A stretch of 21,522 nucleotides of DNA from JAJPJQ01 sp036522615 (GTDB lineage: Bacteria; Desulfobacterota; Binatia; UBA9968): contig DATDFN010000065.1 in assembly GCA_036522615.1 (NCBI GenBank), positions 1 through 21,522 on the forward strand, given 5' to 3'. The number at the start of each line of letters is the position of its first letter. The stretch's first letter is position 1. The position numbers were made by a program, and so were the translations under genes. Shown in pieces: positions 1-8,474 of the stretch. The notes under the pieces were generated by a model that was not told the origin of the DNA, searched no databases, and saw only the letters and a list, made by a program, of their open reading frames with translations.

Positions 1-109
1 ATCACCGACCGGCGATTTTTATTGCGTTCCAAAATAAAAGTCAATCGCGATTATTGCAATTGACGCCGTCGAGCTCGTTTCATGCTGGCGGCGCGCCAAA
101 AACCTTTGA

Positions 110-115
110 TATAAT
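110..115 (+). promoter_or_regulatory. Candidate -10 box of uvrC, possibly leaderless
   Basis: A perfect TATAAT lies eight bases before the ATG at 124. A sigma-70 promoter using this box would start transcription near 122, giving an almost leaderless uvrC mRNA. No good -35 hexamer is visible at 16-18 bp spacing (CTGGCG at 85-90 is poor and too far), so this may be a chance match or need an activator. Confidence 0.4.
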
Positions 116-123
116 TGAGAGCG

Positions 124-1968
124 ATGGCCGACATTCAGGAAAAGCTCGAAGCGCTCCCGGCGCAGCCGGGGGTGTACCTCATGCGCGACAAGGCCGGCAA
201 GGTCATCTACGTCGGCAAGGCCAAGAACGTGCGCGCGCGGGTGCGGGCGTATTTCCGCGGCGGGGAAGGGCGCTCGCAGATCGAGTTCCTGATGAATCGC
301 GTCGGCGACATCGAGACGCTGCTCACGAGCAACGAAAAAGAAGCGCTGATCCTCGAAAACAACCTCATCAAGCAGTACAAGCCGCGCTACAACATCCGGT
401 TGAAGGACGACAAGAGCTATTTAAGCATCAAGATCAACGTGCAGCATCCCTGGCCGCGCATCACGACCACGCGGAAGATCGTCAAGGACGGCGGCCGCTA
501 CTTCGGCCCGTACTCGTCGGCGATCGCCGCGCGCGAGACGCTCGACGTGATCGAGAAGCACTTCCTGCTGAGAAATTGCACCGAATATAATTTCAAAAAC
601 CGCGCGCGGCCGTGCCTCCAATATCAGATCAAGCGCTGCCTCGCGCCCTGCGTGCTGCCCGTCGATCCGAACGAGTACCAGGCGAACCTGCGCGAGGCGA
701 CGCTCTTCATCGAGGGCAAGCGCCAGGAGCTGATCGACGAGCTCAGGCGGCGCATGCAGGAAAAGTCCGATGCGTTGGAATTCGAGGCCGCGGCCAAGAT
801 CCGCGATCAGATCCAGGCGGTGCAGAAGACGATCGAGAAGCAGCGCATGGTCTCGCACTGGGGAGCCGACCAGGACATTTTCGGCCTGTACCGCGAGGGC
901 GGCTTCATCGAGGCCCAGGTGCTTTTCGTCAGGCAAGGGAAGCTAACCGGTAACCAGGCCTATTCGCTCGAAGACCTGGAATTCTCCGACGAGGAGATTT
1001 TGGAAATGCTGCTGACGCAGTTCTACCAGGGCGAGCGCTTCGTGCCCGACGAGATTCTGCTGCCCGTGGAAGTGGAAGATCGCGAAGCGCGCGAGGAGTA
1101 TCTCGGCGAGCGGCGCGGCAAGAAGGTTTCGATCCTCGCGCCGCAGCGCGGCGACAAGCGCCGGCTCGTCGAGATGGCCGAGGAGAACGCGCGCCAGAGC
1201 TATGCCGAGCGCCACGACCAGGAAAAAGAGCGCGAGCGCATGCTGCTGGAGCTGAAGGACAAGCTGCGTCTGAAGAACTATCCGGCGCGGATCGAATGCT
1301 ACGATATCTCCAACATCCACGGCACGCACGCGGTCGGCTCGCTGGTAACGTTTATCAACGGCGAGCCGGATAAACGGTATTACCGCCACTTCCGCATCCG
1401 CACGGTCGCCGAGGACGTCGGCGGCGACGATTTCGCGATGATGCACGAAGTCTTGAAGCGGCGCTTTGCGCGCGGCATCGCCGAGGGCGACCTGCCCGAT
1501 CTGGTCGTCGTCGACGGCGGCAAGGGGCAGCTCGGCATGGCGATCGCCGCGCTCCACGAGCTCGGCGTCCGGGATGTCGATCTCGCCGCGCTCGCCAAGA
1601 TGCGGGTTGAGCGCGCGCCGCGGAGCGCCGAGATCCAGCGCTCGGAGGAGCGGGTCTTTCTGCCGGGGCAGAGCAATCCCGTCATTCTCAAGCGCAACTC
1701 CAACGCGCTCTTTCTGCTCCAGCGCGTGCGCGACGAGGCCCACCGCTTCGCGATTACCTACCACAAGAAAGTCCGCGCCAAGCAAACGCTCTACTCGGCG
1801 CTGGATAAAATCCCCGGCATCGGCGGCGCGCGCAAGCGCGCGCTGCTCCGCGCCTTCGGCAGCGTGCGGCGCATCGAAGAGGCTTCGCTCGACGAGTTGA
1901 TCAAGGTTCCGTCGATCAATCCGAAAGTCGCCCAGGAAATTCTTGACAGTTTCAAAGCAGAGCAATAG
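124..1968 (+). CDS. uvrC: UvrABC system protein C (excinuclease subunit C)
   Basis: This is the dual-incision nuclease of nucleotide excision repair, which cuts both sides of a lesion after UvrA/UvrB loading. The 614-residue product has the usual family length and domain order. An N-terminal GIY-YIG nuclease starts at residues 16-18 (GVY, then IYVGKAKN). A UVR helix pair follows near residue 200-240 (LEFEAAAKIRDQIQAV). Then comes the RNase H-like 3' nuclease with ECYDISN, DDFAMM, VVDGGKGQL and RDEAHRFA, and a C-terminal helix-hairpin-helix pair (IPGIGGARKRALL). I chose ATG 124 over the in-frame TTG at 115, because TTG lies in the TATAAT box and the protein normally begins a few residues before the GVY motif. 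The gene stands alone; the next gene starts 77 bases downstream. The family assignment is secure. Confidence 0.97.
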   Translation: MADIQEKLEALPAQPGVYLMRDKAGKVIYVGKAKNVRARVRAYFRGGEGRSQIEFLMNRVGDIETLLTSNEKEALILENNLIKQYKPRYNIRLKDDKSYLSIKINVQHPWPRITTTRKIVKDGGRYFGPYSSAIAARETLDVIEKHFLLRNCTEYNFKNRARPCLQYQIKRCLAPCVLPVDPNEYQANLREATLFIEGKRQELIDELRRRMQEKSDALEFEAAAKIRDQIQAVQKTIEKQRMVSHWGADQDIFGLYREGGFIEAQVLFVRQGKLTGNQAYSLEDLEFSDEEILEMLLTQFYQGERFVPDEILLPVEVEDREAREEYLGERRGKKVSILAPQRGDKRRLVEMAEENARQSYAERHDQEKERERMLLELKDKLRLKNYPARIECYDISNIHGTHAVGSLVTFINGEPDKRYYRHFRIRTVAEDVGGDDFAMMHEVLKRRFARGIAEGDLPDLVVVDGGKGQLGMAIAALHELGVRDVDLAALAKMRVERAPRSAEIQRSEERVFLPGQSNPVILKRNSNALFLLQRVRDEAHRFAITYHKKVRAKQTLYSALDKIPGIGGARKRALLRAFGSVRRIEEASLDELIKVPSINPKVAQEILDSFKAEQ

Positions 1969-2045
1969 CTTGGAACGATTGAACCGGATCGAGGCTGTGC
2001 AGGCACGATCGCTTGCCCGTCATCTCCGTAAATGAGTAGACGACT

Positions 2046-3236
2046 ATGCTGAAAAAACAATACCGCTACATCTCCGGGGATTCCCACCTAGAGATCGACA
2101 CGAAGCATTGGGTCGGCCGCGTTCCCGCGCAGTGGCGCGATCAGGCGCCGCGTCTCGTGCGCCAGCCTGACGGCAGCGACGCGTGGGCGGTCAACAACAA
2201 GATTGCGCGCGCGGCCGCTGCCGCGGATCTCTACGGCGGCAAAGGACGCGAGCAGTACGTTCCGTTCGGCGCGAAGTACGAAGGGACGCCGGGCACGGGA
2301 AGCCCGGAGCAGCGATTGCGGGAGCAGGATCAAGACGGGATCGACGCCGAAGTGTTGTTTCCGTCGCAGCAGGGCGGACCCAAGCTCTGGCGCCGCATCG
2401 AGGACGATGACGCTTACAGGTCGGTCGTCCGCGCGTACAACGGCTGGCTCGCGGAGGAGTATTGCGCTGCCGAACCCAGCCGCCTGGTCGGCGTCGGAAT
2501 TCTGCCGCTGACCCACGACGTTCAGGACACGATCGACGAGATCGAATACTGCGCGAAAGCCGGGCTCAAGACGGTTCTCCTCCAGGGATTTCCGAGCGGC
2601 CGGCCGTATCCTTCCGAGGACGACGACCGTTTCTGGTCCGCCGCCATCGACTTGCACATGCCGGTGAGCGTGCACGTCGATCTCGATCGGTCGGGCGAGC
2701 GCGCCGGTCCGTTGCTCCGTTTCCCGCGCGAGCCGGAGGACATCATGGACAAGCTCGTTCCCGGGCTTGTTGATCAGGTCTCGCGGTTCGGGCCGGTGCG
2801 CGGCAACGGCGCCATCGCCGCCGTGCAGTGGGTTCTGTCGGGGCTCTTCGACCGTTTCCCGACGCTCAAAATTCTTTTCGCGGAGAATCAGATCGGCTGG
2901 ATTCCGTTCTTTCTCCAGGGCGCAGACGTCCGCTACGACCGCCATTATCATTGGGCGCAGCGGCTGCTCGGGTTCGAGCCGCTCCGCTGTCCGCCGAGCG
3001 AGATCATCCGCGAGCACTACTTCTGGGGTTTTCAATTCGACCGCGTCGGCGTCGAGCTGCGCCACAAGGTCAACGTCGATCGCCTCATCTGGGGCTCCGA
3101 CTTCCCGCACCAGGAATCCGATTGGCCCGATTCGCTCGGCGTGATCGAGAGAAATTTCGCCGGCGTGCCCGAAGACGAAAAATACAAGATGGTCTGCGGC
3201 AACGCCGTCGAGTTTTTCCGGCTGACCCAGGGTTAA
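2046..3236 (+). CDS. Amidohydrolase family 2 metal-dependent hydrolase
   Basis: The 396-residue protein belongs to the amidohydrolase-2 (TIM-barrel) family, which hydrolyses or decarboxylates ring and carboxylate substrates. Visible motifs are an N-terminal metal-binding D-x-H (GDSHLEID, D12 and H14), a barrel histidine (VSVHVDLD, H210), FAENQIGWIPFF near residue 280, and a late catalytic aspartate in GSDFPHQESDWPDS (D352). No signal peptide is seen, so the enzyme should be cytoplasmic. The substrate cannot be read from sequence: members of this subgroup are common in soil bacteria and often annotated only as amidohydrolase, with decarboxylases as relatives. comEC starts 13 bases downstream on the same strand, so co-transcription is possible, but no functional link is apparent. 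The ribosome binding site before ATG 2046 is weak. Confidence 0.9.
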   Translation: MLKKQYRYISGDSHLEIDTKHWVGRVPAQWRDQAPRLVRQPDGSDAWAVNNKIARAAAAADLYGGKGREQYVPFGAKYEGTPGTGSPEQRLREQDQDGIDAEVLFPSQQGGPKLWRRIEDDDAYRSVVRAYNGWLAEEYCAAEPSRLVGVGILPLTHDVQDTIDEIEYCAKAGLKTVLLQGFPSGRPYPSEDDDRFWSAAIDLHMPVSVHVDLDRSGERAGPLLRFPREPEDIMDKLVPGLVDQVSRFGPVRGNGAIAAVQWVLSGLFDRFPTLKILFAENQIGWIPFFLQGADVRYDRHYHWAQRLLGFEPLRCPPSEIIREHYFWGFQFDRVGVELRHKVNVDRLIWGSDFPHQESDWPDSLGVIERNFAGVPEDEKYKMVCGNAVEFFRLTQG

Positions 3237-3249
3237 CCAACGAGACCGG

Positions 3250-5736
3250 ATGAACGCCGAGCGCTCCGACGCCGCGCCGCCGGGATTTCTCCAGCGCAAT
3301 CCTTCCGCGTGGCTGATAGCGCCGACGCTCGCGCTCCTCGGCGGCCAGGCCCTCGCCGCCAGCCCGCTGCGTCCTCCAGCGTATTCACTCGCGCTGCTTC
3401 TCTTGCCGCTGCCTTTCATCTTCCGCCGTGGCGCGCGCCGATGGGCGATTATCGGCCTGGTCTGCGGTCTCGCCTTCGCGATCGGCTACCGCCGGCATCT
3501 CGACGTCCTCGAGCCGGTGTTTCCGGCAAATCACATCCGCTCGGTGATGGAGGACGGCGGAGAGCTCTATCTCGAAGGCCGGCTCAACGCCGAGCCGGAC
3601 CGGCTGCCGCAGCGTATGCGCTGGAACGTGCGCCTGCTCCGGGTCTGGCATCCGACCGGCGCCGAGGAAATCGCCGGCGATATTCTCGTAACGATCCGCT
3701 TCGCCGCGCGCGACTGGCGCTACGGCGACCTCGTCCGTTTTCGCGCCGAGCCCTTCGTGCCGCGCGCCGGGGCCAACCCGGGCGGTTTCGACTATGCGAC
3801 GTACCTGGCGCGTCGCAATATTTACGCGACGGCATTTTTGGTGAACGACGGCCGCGTCGAGCTGTTGTCGCGCGCGCCCCCCGGGCCGTGGGTGGCGCTC
3901 GAAGCGCTGCGGCGCAGGATCCGCGCCTTTATCGAACAAAGTTTTGCTTCACCCGACAACGCGGCGCTCATGAAAGCGCTCGTCGTCGGCGACATGGGCG
4001 GCATATCCCGACAGGTGCGCGACGACTTTACCGCCGCGGGCGTGAACCACGTGCTGTCGATCTCCGGGCTCCACGTCGGCATGCTCGGCGCCGTGATTTT
4101 TCTCCTCGTCCGCTTCCTCGGTTCGCTGAGCCAGACCGCTCTGCTCAAATGGAGCCTGCTCAAGATCGCCACGTTCTCCTCTTTTGTCACGGTGCTTTTC
4201 TACAGCGCGCTCGCCGGATCGGCGGTGCCGACCGTGCGCTCCGCGATCATGATCGGCGTCTATGAGGTCGCCGTTCTGCTCGATCGCGAGGAGGAGATCT
4301 TCGCGAGCCTCGCCTTCGCTGCGCTGCTGATCGGCCTCGTCTGGCCGGGCGTCGTCATGGACATCTCGTTCCAGCTCTCGTTTCTGGCCGTGCTTTTCAT
4401 CGTCTGGGGATCGGTCAAAATCGAGGCTTGGTGGCCGGCCGTCCGCGCCCGCGATCGGCTCCCGCAGGAGCAAAACCCCTGGCGCAAGCGGCTTAGGCGT
4501 CTTAGCCTCTCCCTGGCGGTGCCGGTCCTGGCGACGATCGGCACCGGGCCCATGATCGCGCATCACTTCGGCCACCTCTCCTGGGCGGGATTTCTCTCGA
4601 ATCCGTTGATCGTACCGCTCGTCGGCTTCGTCATCGTGCCGCTCGGCCTCGCCATCGGCGTCTCTGCGCTGATCGCGCCGGTTCTCGCCGTGCCGTTGGT
4701 TTTCGCGGCGGAGCCGTTGCTCACGCTCGTCCAGCGCTTCGTTCATTACCTCGCCGAGCTGCCGATGGCGAATCTCGCCGTGCCCATTCCCGACTACCGC
4801 GAAGTCGCGGTGCTCTACGCGGCGATTCTCTCGCTGTTAATTTTTCGCCGGAGGCCGCACCTGGCGCTCGCGCTGGGACTCAGCACCGCGCTGATCGCCG
4901 CGGACGTCGTTTATTGGTGGCGCGAGCGCTGGCGCGGCGGCACTTTAAGAATCACGCACCTGAGCGTCGGCCAAGGCGACGCCGCCGTGGTGGAATTTCC
5001 CGGCTCGCGCGTACTCGTGATCGACGCCGGCGGCAGCCCCAATCCGGAATTCGATCCCGGCGAATTCATCGTGGCGCCGTTTCTGCGATCGCGGAAAATC
5101 CTCCGCGTCGATTATGTCTTCGTGAGCCATCCGCGGATCGACCATTACGGCGGCATGGAAACGGTTGCGGCGCAGTTCACGCCGGAAGAGTTCTGGTCCG
5201 GCGCGGGGAAGGGACGCACTGCTCGCTATGACCGGCTCGACGACGCGGTCGACCGCGCCGCCATCAAGCGCGTGAGCCTCGCCGATGCCGCGCCATGCCG
5301 CGCTATCGAAGGCGCCAAGCTTTGCGTGCTTTATCCGCCGGAGGAGGGCGCGAACGACGCGTCCGTCGTGCTCCGCTTGAGCTATGGCGGCTTCGACGTG
5401 CTATTCGCCGGCGATCTCGAGGTGAAAGAGGAAAAGCGCCTCGTCGCTAACGGGGCCGCGCTCGCGAGCGCGGTCCTCAAGGCGCCGCGCCACGGCAGCC
5501 CGCGCGCGAACAGCGACGAATTCGTCCGCGCCGTCGGACCGCGCCTCGCCGTCTTTTCTCTCGGCCCGAGGGGCGCTGACGCCGCCGAGGAGGTCATCGA
5601 GCGCTACGAGGCGGAAGGCGCCACGACTCTCCGCACCGACCGCGACGGTGCGATCATGCTCGAGACGGATGGCAAGACGCTCCGTTATCGCACCTATCGG
5701 AGCAAAAAAAACGGCGCGATCGCCGCCGGAAGTTGA
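3250..5736 (+). CDS. comEC: ComEC/Rec2 family DNA uptake channel protein
   Basis: The 828-residue protein has the full three-part ComEC layout. An N-terminal membrane and OB-like region (DUF4131 type) covers roughly residues 15-200. The polytopic Competence domain covers about 225-500, with the signature ALVVGDMGGISRQVRDDF, VNHVLSISGLHVGML and LAGSAVPTVRSAIM. A C-terminal metallo-beta-lactamase-like domain runs from about residue 570 (SVGQGDAAVVEF, VIDAGG). In this family the channel carries single-stranded DNA across the inner membrane during transformation, and the lactamase domain is thought to degrade one strand. Two metal-site motifs are altered: SHPRIDH (627-632) has Arg where many members have His or Asp, and the usual HHGS is PRHGS (Arg747). 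AGDLE (Asp722) is intact. The start ATG 3250 follows a GAGA-type site. No other competence genes are in the window. Confidence 0.95.
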   Translation: MNAERSDAAPPGFLQRNPSAWLIAPTLALLGGQALAASPLRPPAYSLALLLLPLPFIFRRGARRWAIIGLVCGLAFAIGYRRHLDVLEPVFPANHIRSVMEDGGELYLEGRLNAEPDRLPQRMRWNVRLLRVWHPTGAEEIAGDILVTIRFAARDWRYGDLVRFRAEPFVPRAGANPGGFDYATYLARRNIYATAFLVNDGRVELLSRAPPGPWVALEALRRRIRAFIEQSFASPDNAALMKALVVGDMGGISRQVRDDFTAAGVNHVLSISGLHVGMLGAVIFLLVRFLGSLSQTALLKWSLLKIATFSSFVTVLFYSALAGSAVPTVRSAIMIGVYEVAVLLDREEEIFASLAFAALLIGLVWPGVVMDISFQLSFLAVLFIVWGSVKIEAWWPAVRARDRLPQEQNPWRKRLRRLSLSLAVPVLATIGTGPMIAHHFGHLSWAGFLSNPLIVPLVGFVIVPLGLAIGVSALIAPVLAVPLVFAAEPLLTLVQRFVHYLAELPMANLAVPIPDYREVAVLYAAILSLLIFRRRPHLALALGLSTALIAADVVYWWRERWRGGTLRITHLSVGQGDAAVVEFPGSRVLVIDAGGSPNPEFDPGEFIVAPFLRSRKILRVDYVFVSHPRIDHYGGMETVAAQFTPEEFWSGAGKGRTARYDRLDDAVDRAAIKRVSLADAAPCRAIEGAKLCVLYPPEEGANDASVVLRLSYGGFDVLFAGDLEVKEEKRLVANGAALASAVLKAPRHGSPRANSDEFVRAVGPRLAVFSLGPRGADAAEEVIERYEAEGATTLRTDRDGAIMLETDGKTLRYRTYRSKKNGAIAAGS

Positions 5737-5799
5737 CATCCGGATTTTCGGTCGTTAGTGTCCGCATCATGCGCCGGGGCAAGCCGGCGACCGCCATCG

Positions 5800-6333
5800 A
5801 TGATCCAGCCCGAAGTTATCGAGACCGCGCGTCTCCGTCTCTGCAGCGCATGGGAAAGCGACGCCGAAGAAGTGTTCGCCGCCTATGGGCAGGACCGGGA
5901 GGCGACGCGTTATCTCGCGTGGCGCCCGACCGGCAAGATCGAAGACACACGCCAACACCTGCGCCTCACCGCACAACAGCGGTCCGAGGGCACGGCGATT
6001 CACTGGGTAATTCGCCGGAAAGAAGACGGGCGGCTCATCGGCACGCTCGGTGGACGGGTCGACGGGTACAAGGTCGAGCTCGGTTACGTGCTCGGGAAGG
6101 CTTTTTGGAACCGTGGCTATATGACCGAGGCGGTGCGCGCCGTGATTGAATGGGCGCTCCGCGAGCCCGATATATTTCGGGTGTGGGCGGTCTGCGACGT
6201 CGATAATCCCGCGTCGGCGCGCGTCATGGAAAAGGCCGGCATGAAGCGGGAAGGGCTGCTGCGTCGCTGGTCGGTCCACCCGACCCTCGGTTCCGAGCCC
6301 CGCGACTGTTACTGTTACGCGATCGCGAAATAG
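5800..6333 (+). CDS. GNAT family N-acetyltransferase, RimJ/RimL-like
   Basis: This protein of about 177 residues fits the Acetyltransf_3 type of GNAT enzymes, which move an acetyl group from acetyl-CoA to an amine of a protein N-terminus or small molecule. The family opening is IETARLRLC. The acetyl-CoA binding strand and loop are ELGYVLGKAFWNRGYMTEAV, followed by VCDVDNPASARVMEKAGMKREG, the typical C-terminal helix and beta strand. I chose ATG 5800 because the ETARLRL motif normally lies within ten residues of the start; the in-frame GTG at 5758 would add an unconserved segment. A short inverted repeat (CGCCGG-N6-CCGGCG, 5772-5789) lies just upstream. The stop is seven bases from that of the opposing gene, so the two genes converge. 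The substrate is unknown. Confidence 0.88.
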   Translation: MIQPEVIETARLRLCSAWESDAEEVFAAYGQDREATRYLAWRPTGKIEDTRQHLRLTAQQRSEGTAIHWVIRRKEDGRLIGTLGGRVDGYKVELGYVLGKAFWNRGYMTEAVRAVIEWALREPDIFRVWAVCDVDNPASARVMEKAGMKREGLLRRWSVHPTLGSEPRDCYCYAIAK

Positions 6334-6340
6334 TGGCCGG

Positions 6341-7090
6341 CTACTTCGCCGACGCCATGCGCTGGAGCTCGACGCGCGCGCCTTCGTACTCAACGAATTT
6401 CGTTACGTTGGTCGCGAGCGCGGCCTTGAACATTTTGGCCGCTTCGGCTTTCTTTCCTTCGATCAACAACTGCTGCCCGATGTAGAAATTCGCCTCGCAC
6501 TGCTTCTCGCGCCGTCGCTTAGGATCGGAATCGTTCGCGGCCTTCAGCAGCGCCTCCTGATTCATGTTGCCGAGATAGTACGCGACGAGCGTGCCGGGCC
6601 ATTCCGATATATTGACCTCTCTAGAGACCTGCCGGAGAATGTTTTTCGCATCGTTCTCGCCGACCCGGGAGCGCACGATGTAAATCCAGAGCATCGCGTA
6701 AACATCGTCGCGCCGGAGGTCCAGCGAGTCGGCGAAGTTTCGCGCCGCGGGCTGGAAGTCTCCTACGAAAAATCGGGCGAAGCCCAAAGTCTGGTGCGCT
6801 TGTGGCAATGTGGGGTCGCGCTGCGCCGCCTCGGTGAAATCTTCGATCGCCCTCTTGTAGTCCTTCTTATTCATCCAGATCGTGCCGCGATAGTAATACA
6901 TTTGGGCCAGATTGCGTGGCGTGAGCTCGCCCGACCTCATGGCGCGTTCGCACGCGGGAAGAGCTTTGTCGGCATTAAAACTCTCGGGTTTGGTATCTTC
7001 GTAGCAATCCTGCGCGTCTTCATTCCATTGCGCAAAAGCGGGAGCGCTGAGGGCAACCAGGAGCAGAACTGGCGCGAACCATCGAAACAT
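6341..7090 (-). CDS. Secreted TPR-repeat protein of unknown function
   Basis: The 249-residue product has a clear Sec signal peptide: short MFRW, then a hydrophobic stretch ending APAFA before Q21. The protein should be periplasmic or exported. The mature part contains tetratricopeptide-like helix pairs (LAQMYYYRGTIWMNKKDYKRA, then LPQAHQTLGFARFFVGDFQPA) and a C-terminal pair (FYIGQQLLIEGKKAEAAKMF), suggesting a protein-binding scaffold. Two cysteines near the mature N-terminus (DCYED, ALPACERA) could form a disulfide. I chose the ATG ending at 7090 because GGAGG lies eight bases upstream; longer in-frame starts at 7105 and 7132 would spoil the signal peptide. No specific family is recognised. 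It converges with the acetyltransferase and is divergent from the gene at 7420. Confidence 0.85.
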   Translation of the reverse strand: MFRWFAPVLLLVALSAPAFAQWNEDAQDCYEDTKPESFNADKALPACERAMRSGELTPRNLAQMYYYRGTIWMNKKDYKRAIEDFTEAAQRDPTLPQAHQTLGFARFFVGDFQPAARNFADSLDLRRDDVYAMLWIYIVRSRVGENDAKNILRQVSREVNISEWPGTLVAYYLGNMNQEALLKAANDSDPKRRREKQCEANFYIGQQLLIEGKKAEAAKMFKAALATNVTKFVEYEGARVELQRMASAK

Positions 7091-7244
7091 GGGAAAGGCC
7101 TCCATCGTCGGGGTTTTAAAGACCCCCATCATAAATTATCGCTCCATCAAATCCAAACCCCGCGCGCCCTCGGGGTGATTTCGCCGCCTGTGACGGAAAA
7201 CGGTAGCAGCCGCCGATTCACGCATACGACCGGGGGAATCTAAC

Positions 7245-7258
7245 GTTCCCCGGTGAAC
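7245..7258. promoter_or_regulatory. Palindrome at enhancer position of the 7311 promoter
   Basis: GTTC-C-CCGG-T-GAAC is a 14-bp near-perfect palindrome. Its centre (7251.5) is 60.5 nt upstream of the -24 GG, the same distance as the palindromes at 13169 and 17839 from their promoters, but its sequence differs. It overlaps a second inverted repeat, GGGGAA-N7-TTCCCC (7233-7251). This is probably an activator binding site, by position only. Confidence 0.45.
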
Positions 7259-7310
7259 CAAGGGTAACCAAAAGACTGAATCCCCCTCCGCATGCCTGTC
7301 CACGCGATCT

Positions 7311-7326
7311 TGGCACCCGGCTTGCG
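7311..7326 (+). promoter_or_regulatory. Sigma-54 (RpoN) -24/-12 promoter
   Basis: TGGCACCCGGCTTGCG matches the RpoN consensus TGGCAC-N5-TTGC exactly, with GG at 7312-7313 and GC at 7324-7325. The predicted transcript start is near 7337, leaving a leader of about 83 nt before the ATG at 7420. Such a promoter needs an AAA+ activator; a candidate is encoded downstream at 9484. Confidence 0.85.
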
Positions 7327-7419
7327 TTGGCATCAGACGCAAAGTTCAGCACCGCAGACCGTTTCACCGGGACACGGTTACGCTGTGCTGCTGATTCTAA
7401 AGGGTGAGGGGAGGAGTCG

Positions 7420-8460
7420 ATGTTTCAAAAATTTCTCGGAATCTTTGTGTTGGCCCTTGCGGTGCTCATCGCCGGGCAGGCCGAGGCCAAGAAGGGCGGC
7501 AGCCTGACGACGGTTCAGGGAACCGTTTACGCGGTGGACGCCGGCGGCGGGACCGTCACGCTGCAAGGGCAGGACGGCGCGCTGACGTCGTTAAACGTGC
7601 TGCGAAACAGCAAGCTGAAGCGCAATAATAAGAAGGTAGTTTTGACGGGTCTGGTGCTGGGCGACCAGGTGACGGCGCAGTACGATTCTTCGAGCAACAC
7701 CAAGCAGCTGAGCGCAACGGGCGTGACGGTATCGACCGTCAGCGGCGGCGTGGTCGGGGTCAAGACCGGCACCGGAGTCGTGCAGCTCGACCGCGGAAGC
7801 TTCGGCACCAACGCCCACACGCGCATCATCCGCAACGGCCAAGTGAGCACGCTCGGCACATTGACGAGCCAGGACCACGTCGTCGCACACGTTACCAAAG
7901 GCGGAGGGTCGGCGAACAGTGCTACGCGCACCGGGACCACGGGATCGGACGACACCGCGGTGGACGTTCAGGTCGAGGGGCCGGAGGAATGCGAGATCGA
8001 GGGCACGATCACCGAGATCGATCTCACGGCCAACACCGTCACGATCGCCTCCGAATACGACGACTGGGGCGTGACGGTCAACGTGACTCCGGACACGATC
8101 ATCGAGGTCGAGGGGATCGAGGCGCCGACGATCGCCGACCTCGCCGTCGGGCAGTACGTCGAAGTCGTTTATGCGTCGGACACGCAGAACGCCTTCCGCA
8201 TCGAAGTCCAAAACGAAGAAGAGGAAGGTTACGCGGAAGGGCCGATCACGGCGATCGATCCGGTCGCCGGCACGATCACGATCGATTGCTACGGCTCGCC
8301 GGTCACGCTGTTCGTCACGGCGAACACAAAGATCGAAAAGAACGACGAAGTCGCGGTCTTCGCCGATCTCCAGGTCGGCGACGAGGGCATGGCCGAATAC
8401 AACACGACGACCATGATCGCGAAGGAGATCGAGGTCGAGTCTCCGGAAGTTGAGGACTGA
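7420..8460 (+). CDS. Secreted protein with DUF5666-like beta repeats
   Basis: The 346-residue protein begins with a signal peptide (MFQKF, hydrophobic core, AGQAEA before KKGG), so it is exported. The mature part consists of about four similar beta-rich units of 65-80 residues resembling DUF5666, at roughly residues 30-100, 102-165, 190-260 and 265-340. Each has G-x-[VI]-x-x-[VI]-D-x3-[GN]-T-[VI]-T, then a T-x-[IL]-x-[RKEV] strand, then L-x-V-G-[DQ]-x-V. The C-terminal half is strongly acidic (EEEEGYAEG and VESPEVED). The domain's function is unknown; small OB-like or carboxypeptidase-regulatory folds are possible. GGAGGAG lies just before the ATG, so the start is sure. A perfect RpoN promoter upstream suggests conditional, activator-dependent expression. 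The stop codon sits inside a palindrome (8457-8474). Confidence 0.85.
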   Translation: MFQKFLGIFVLALAVLIAGQAEAKKGGSLTTVQGTVYAVDAGGGTVTLQGQDGALTSLNVLRNSKLKRNNKKVVLTGLVLGDQVTAQYDSSSNTKQLSATGVTVSTVSGGVVGVKTGTGVVQLDRGSFGTNAHTRIIRNGQVSTLGTLTSQDHVVAHVTKGGGSANSATRTGTTGSDDTAVDVQVEGPEECEIEGTITEIDLTANTVTIASEYDDWGVTVNVTPDTIIEVEGIEAPTIADLAVGQYVEVVYASDTQNAFRIEVQNEEEEGYAEGPITAIDPVAGTITIDCYGSPVTLFVTANTKIEKNDEVAVFADLQVGDEGMAEYNTTTMIAKEIEVESPEVED

Positions 8461-8474
8461 CCGCCCGCGGTCAG
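8457..8474 (+). terminator. Possible weak terminator hairpin
   Basis: CTGACCGC-CC-GCGGTCAG is a perfect 8-bp inverted repeat that includes the stop codon of the preceding gene. No T-run follows, so it may be a non-canonical terminator or an mRNA-stabilising hairpin. Confidence 0.35.

Noticed and set aside
11..25. GGCGATTTTTATTGC upstream of uvrC as an RpoN promoter
   Set aside because: The GG-GC spacing is again 11, the -24 side lacks TGGCAC, and a sigma-70-type box lies closer to the gene.
943..1965. Minus-strand frame of 340 codons inside uvrC
   Set aside because: It is an antisense shadow of a highly conserved gene.
2002..2016. GGCACG...CTTGC before the amidohydrolase resembles an RpoN promoter
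   Set aside because: There are 11 bases, not 10, between GG and GC; RpoN promoters rarely tolerate this and no enhancer-like palindrome is nearby.
2088..3419. Long minus-strand frame of 443 codons opposite the amidohydrolase
   Set aside because: It is a GC-skew shadow of the real gene; the plus-strand frame carries the conserved metal-binding motifs and the antisense product resembles nothing.
5772..5789. CGCCGG-N6-CCGGCG as a comEC terminator
   Set aside because: The stem is short, there is no T-run, and such repeats are frequent in DNA of this GC content.
5733..6149. Plus-strand 138-codon frame overlapping comEC end and the acetyltransferase
   Set aside because: It is an out-of-frame shadow of the GNAT gene, rich in Arg and without motifs.
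7141..7154. Minus-strand GG-N10-GC before the TPR protein gene
   Set aside because: Only the two dinucleotides match; the flanking TGGCAC and TTGC parts are absent, so it is at chance level.
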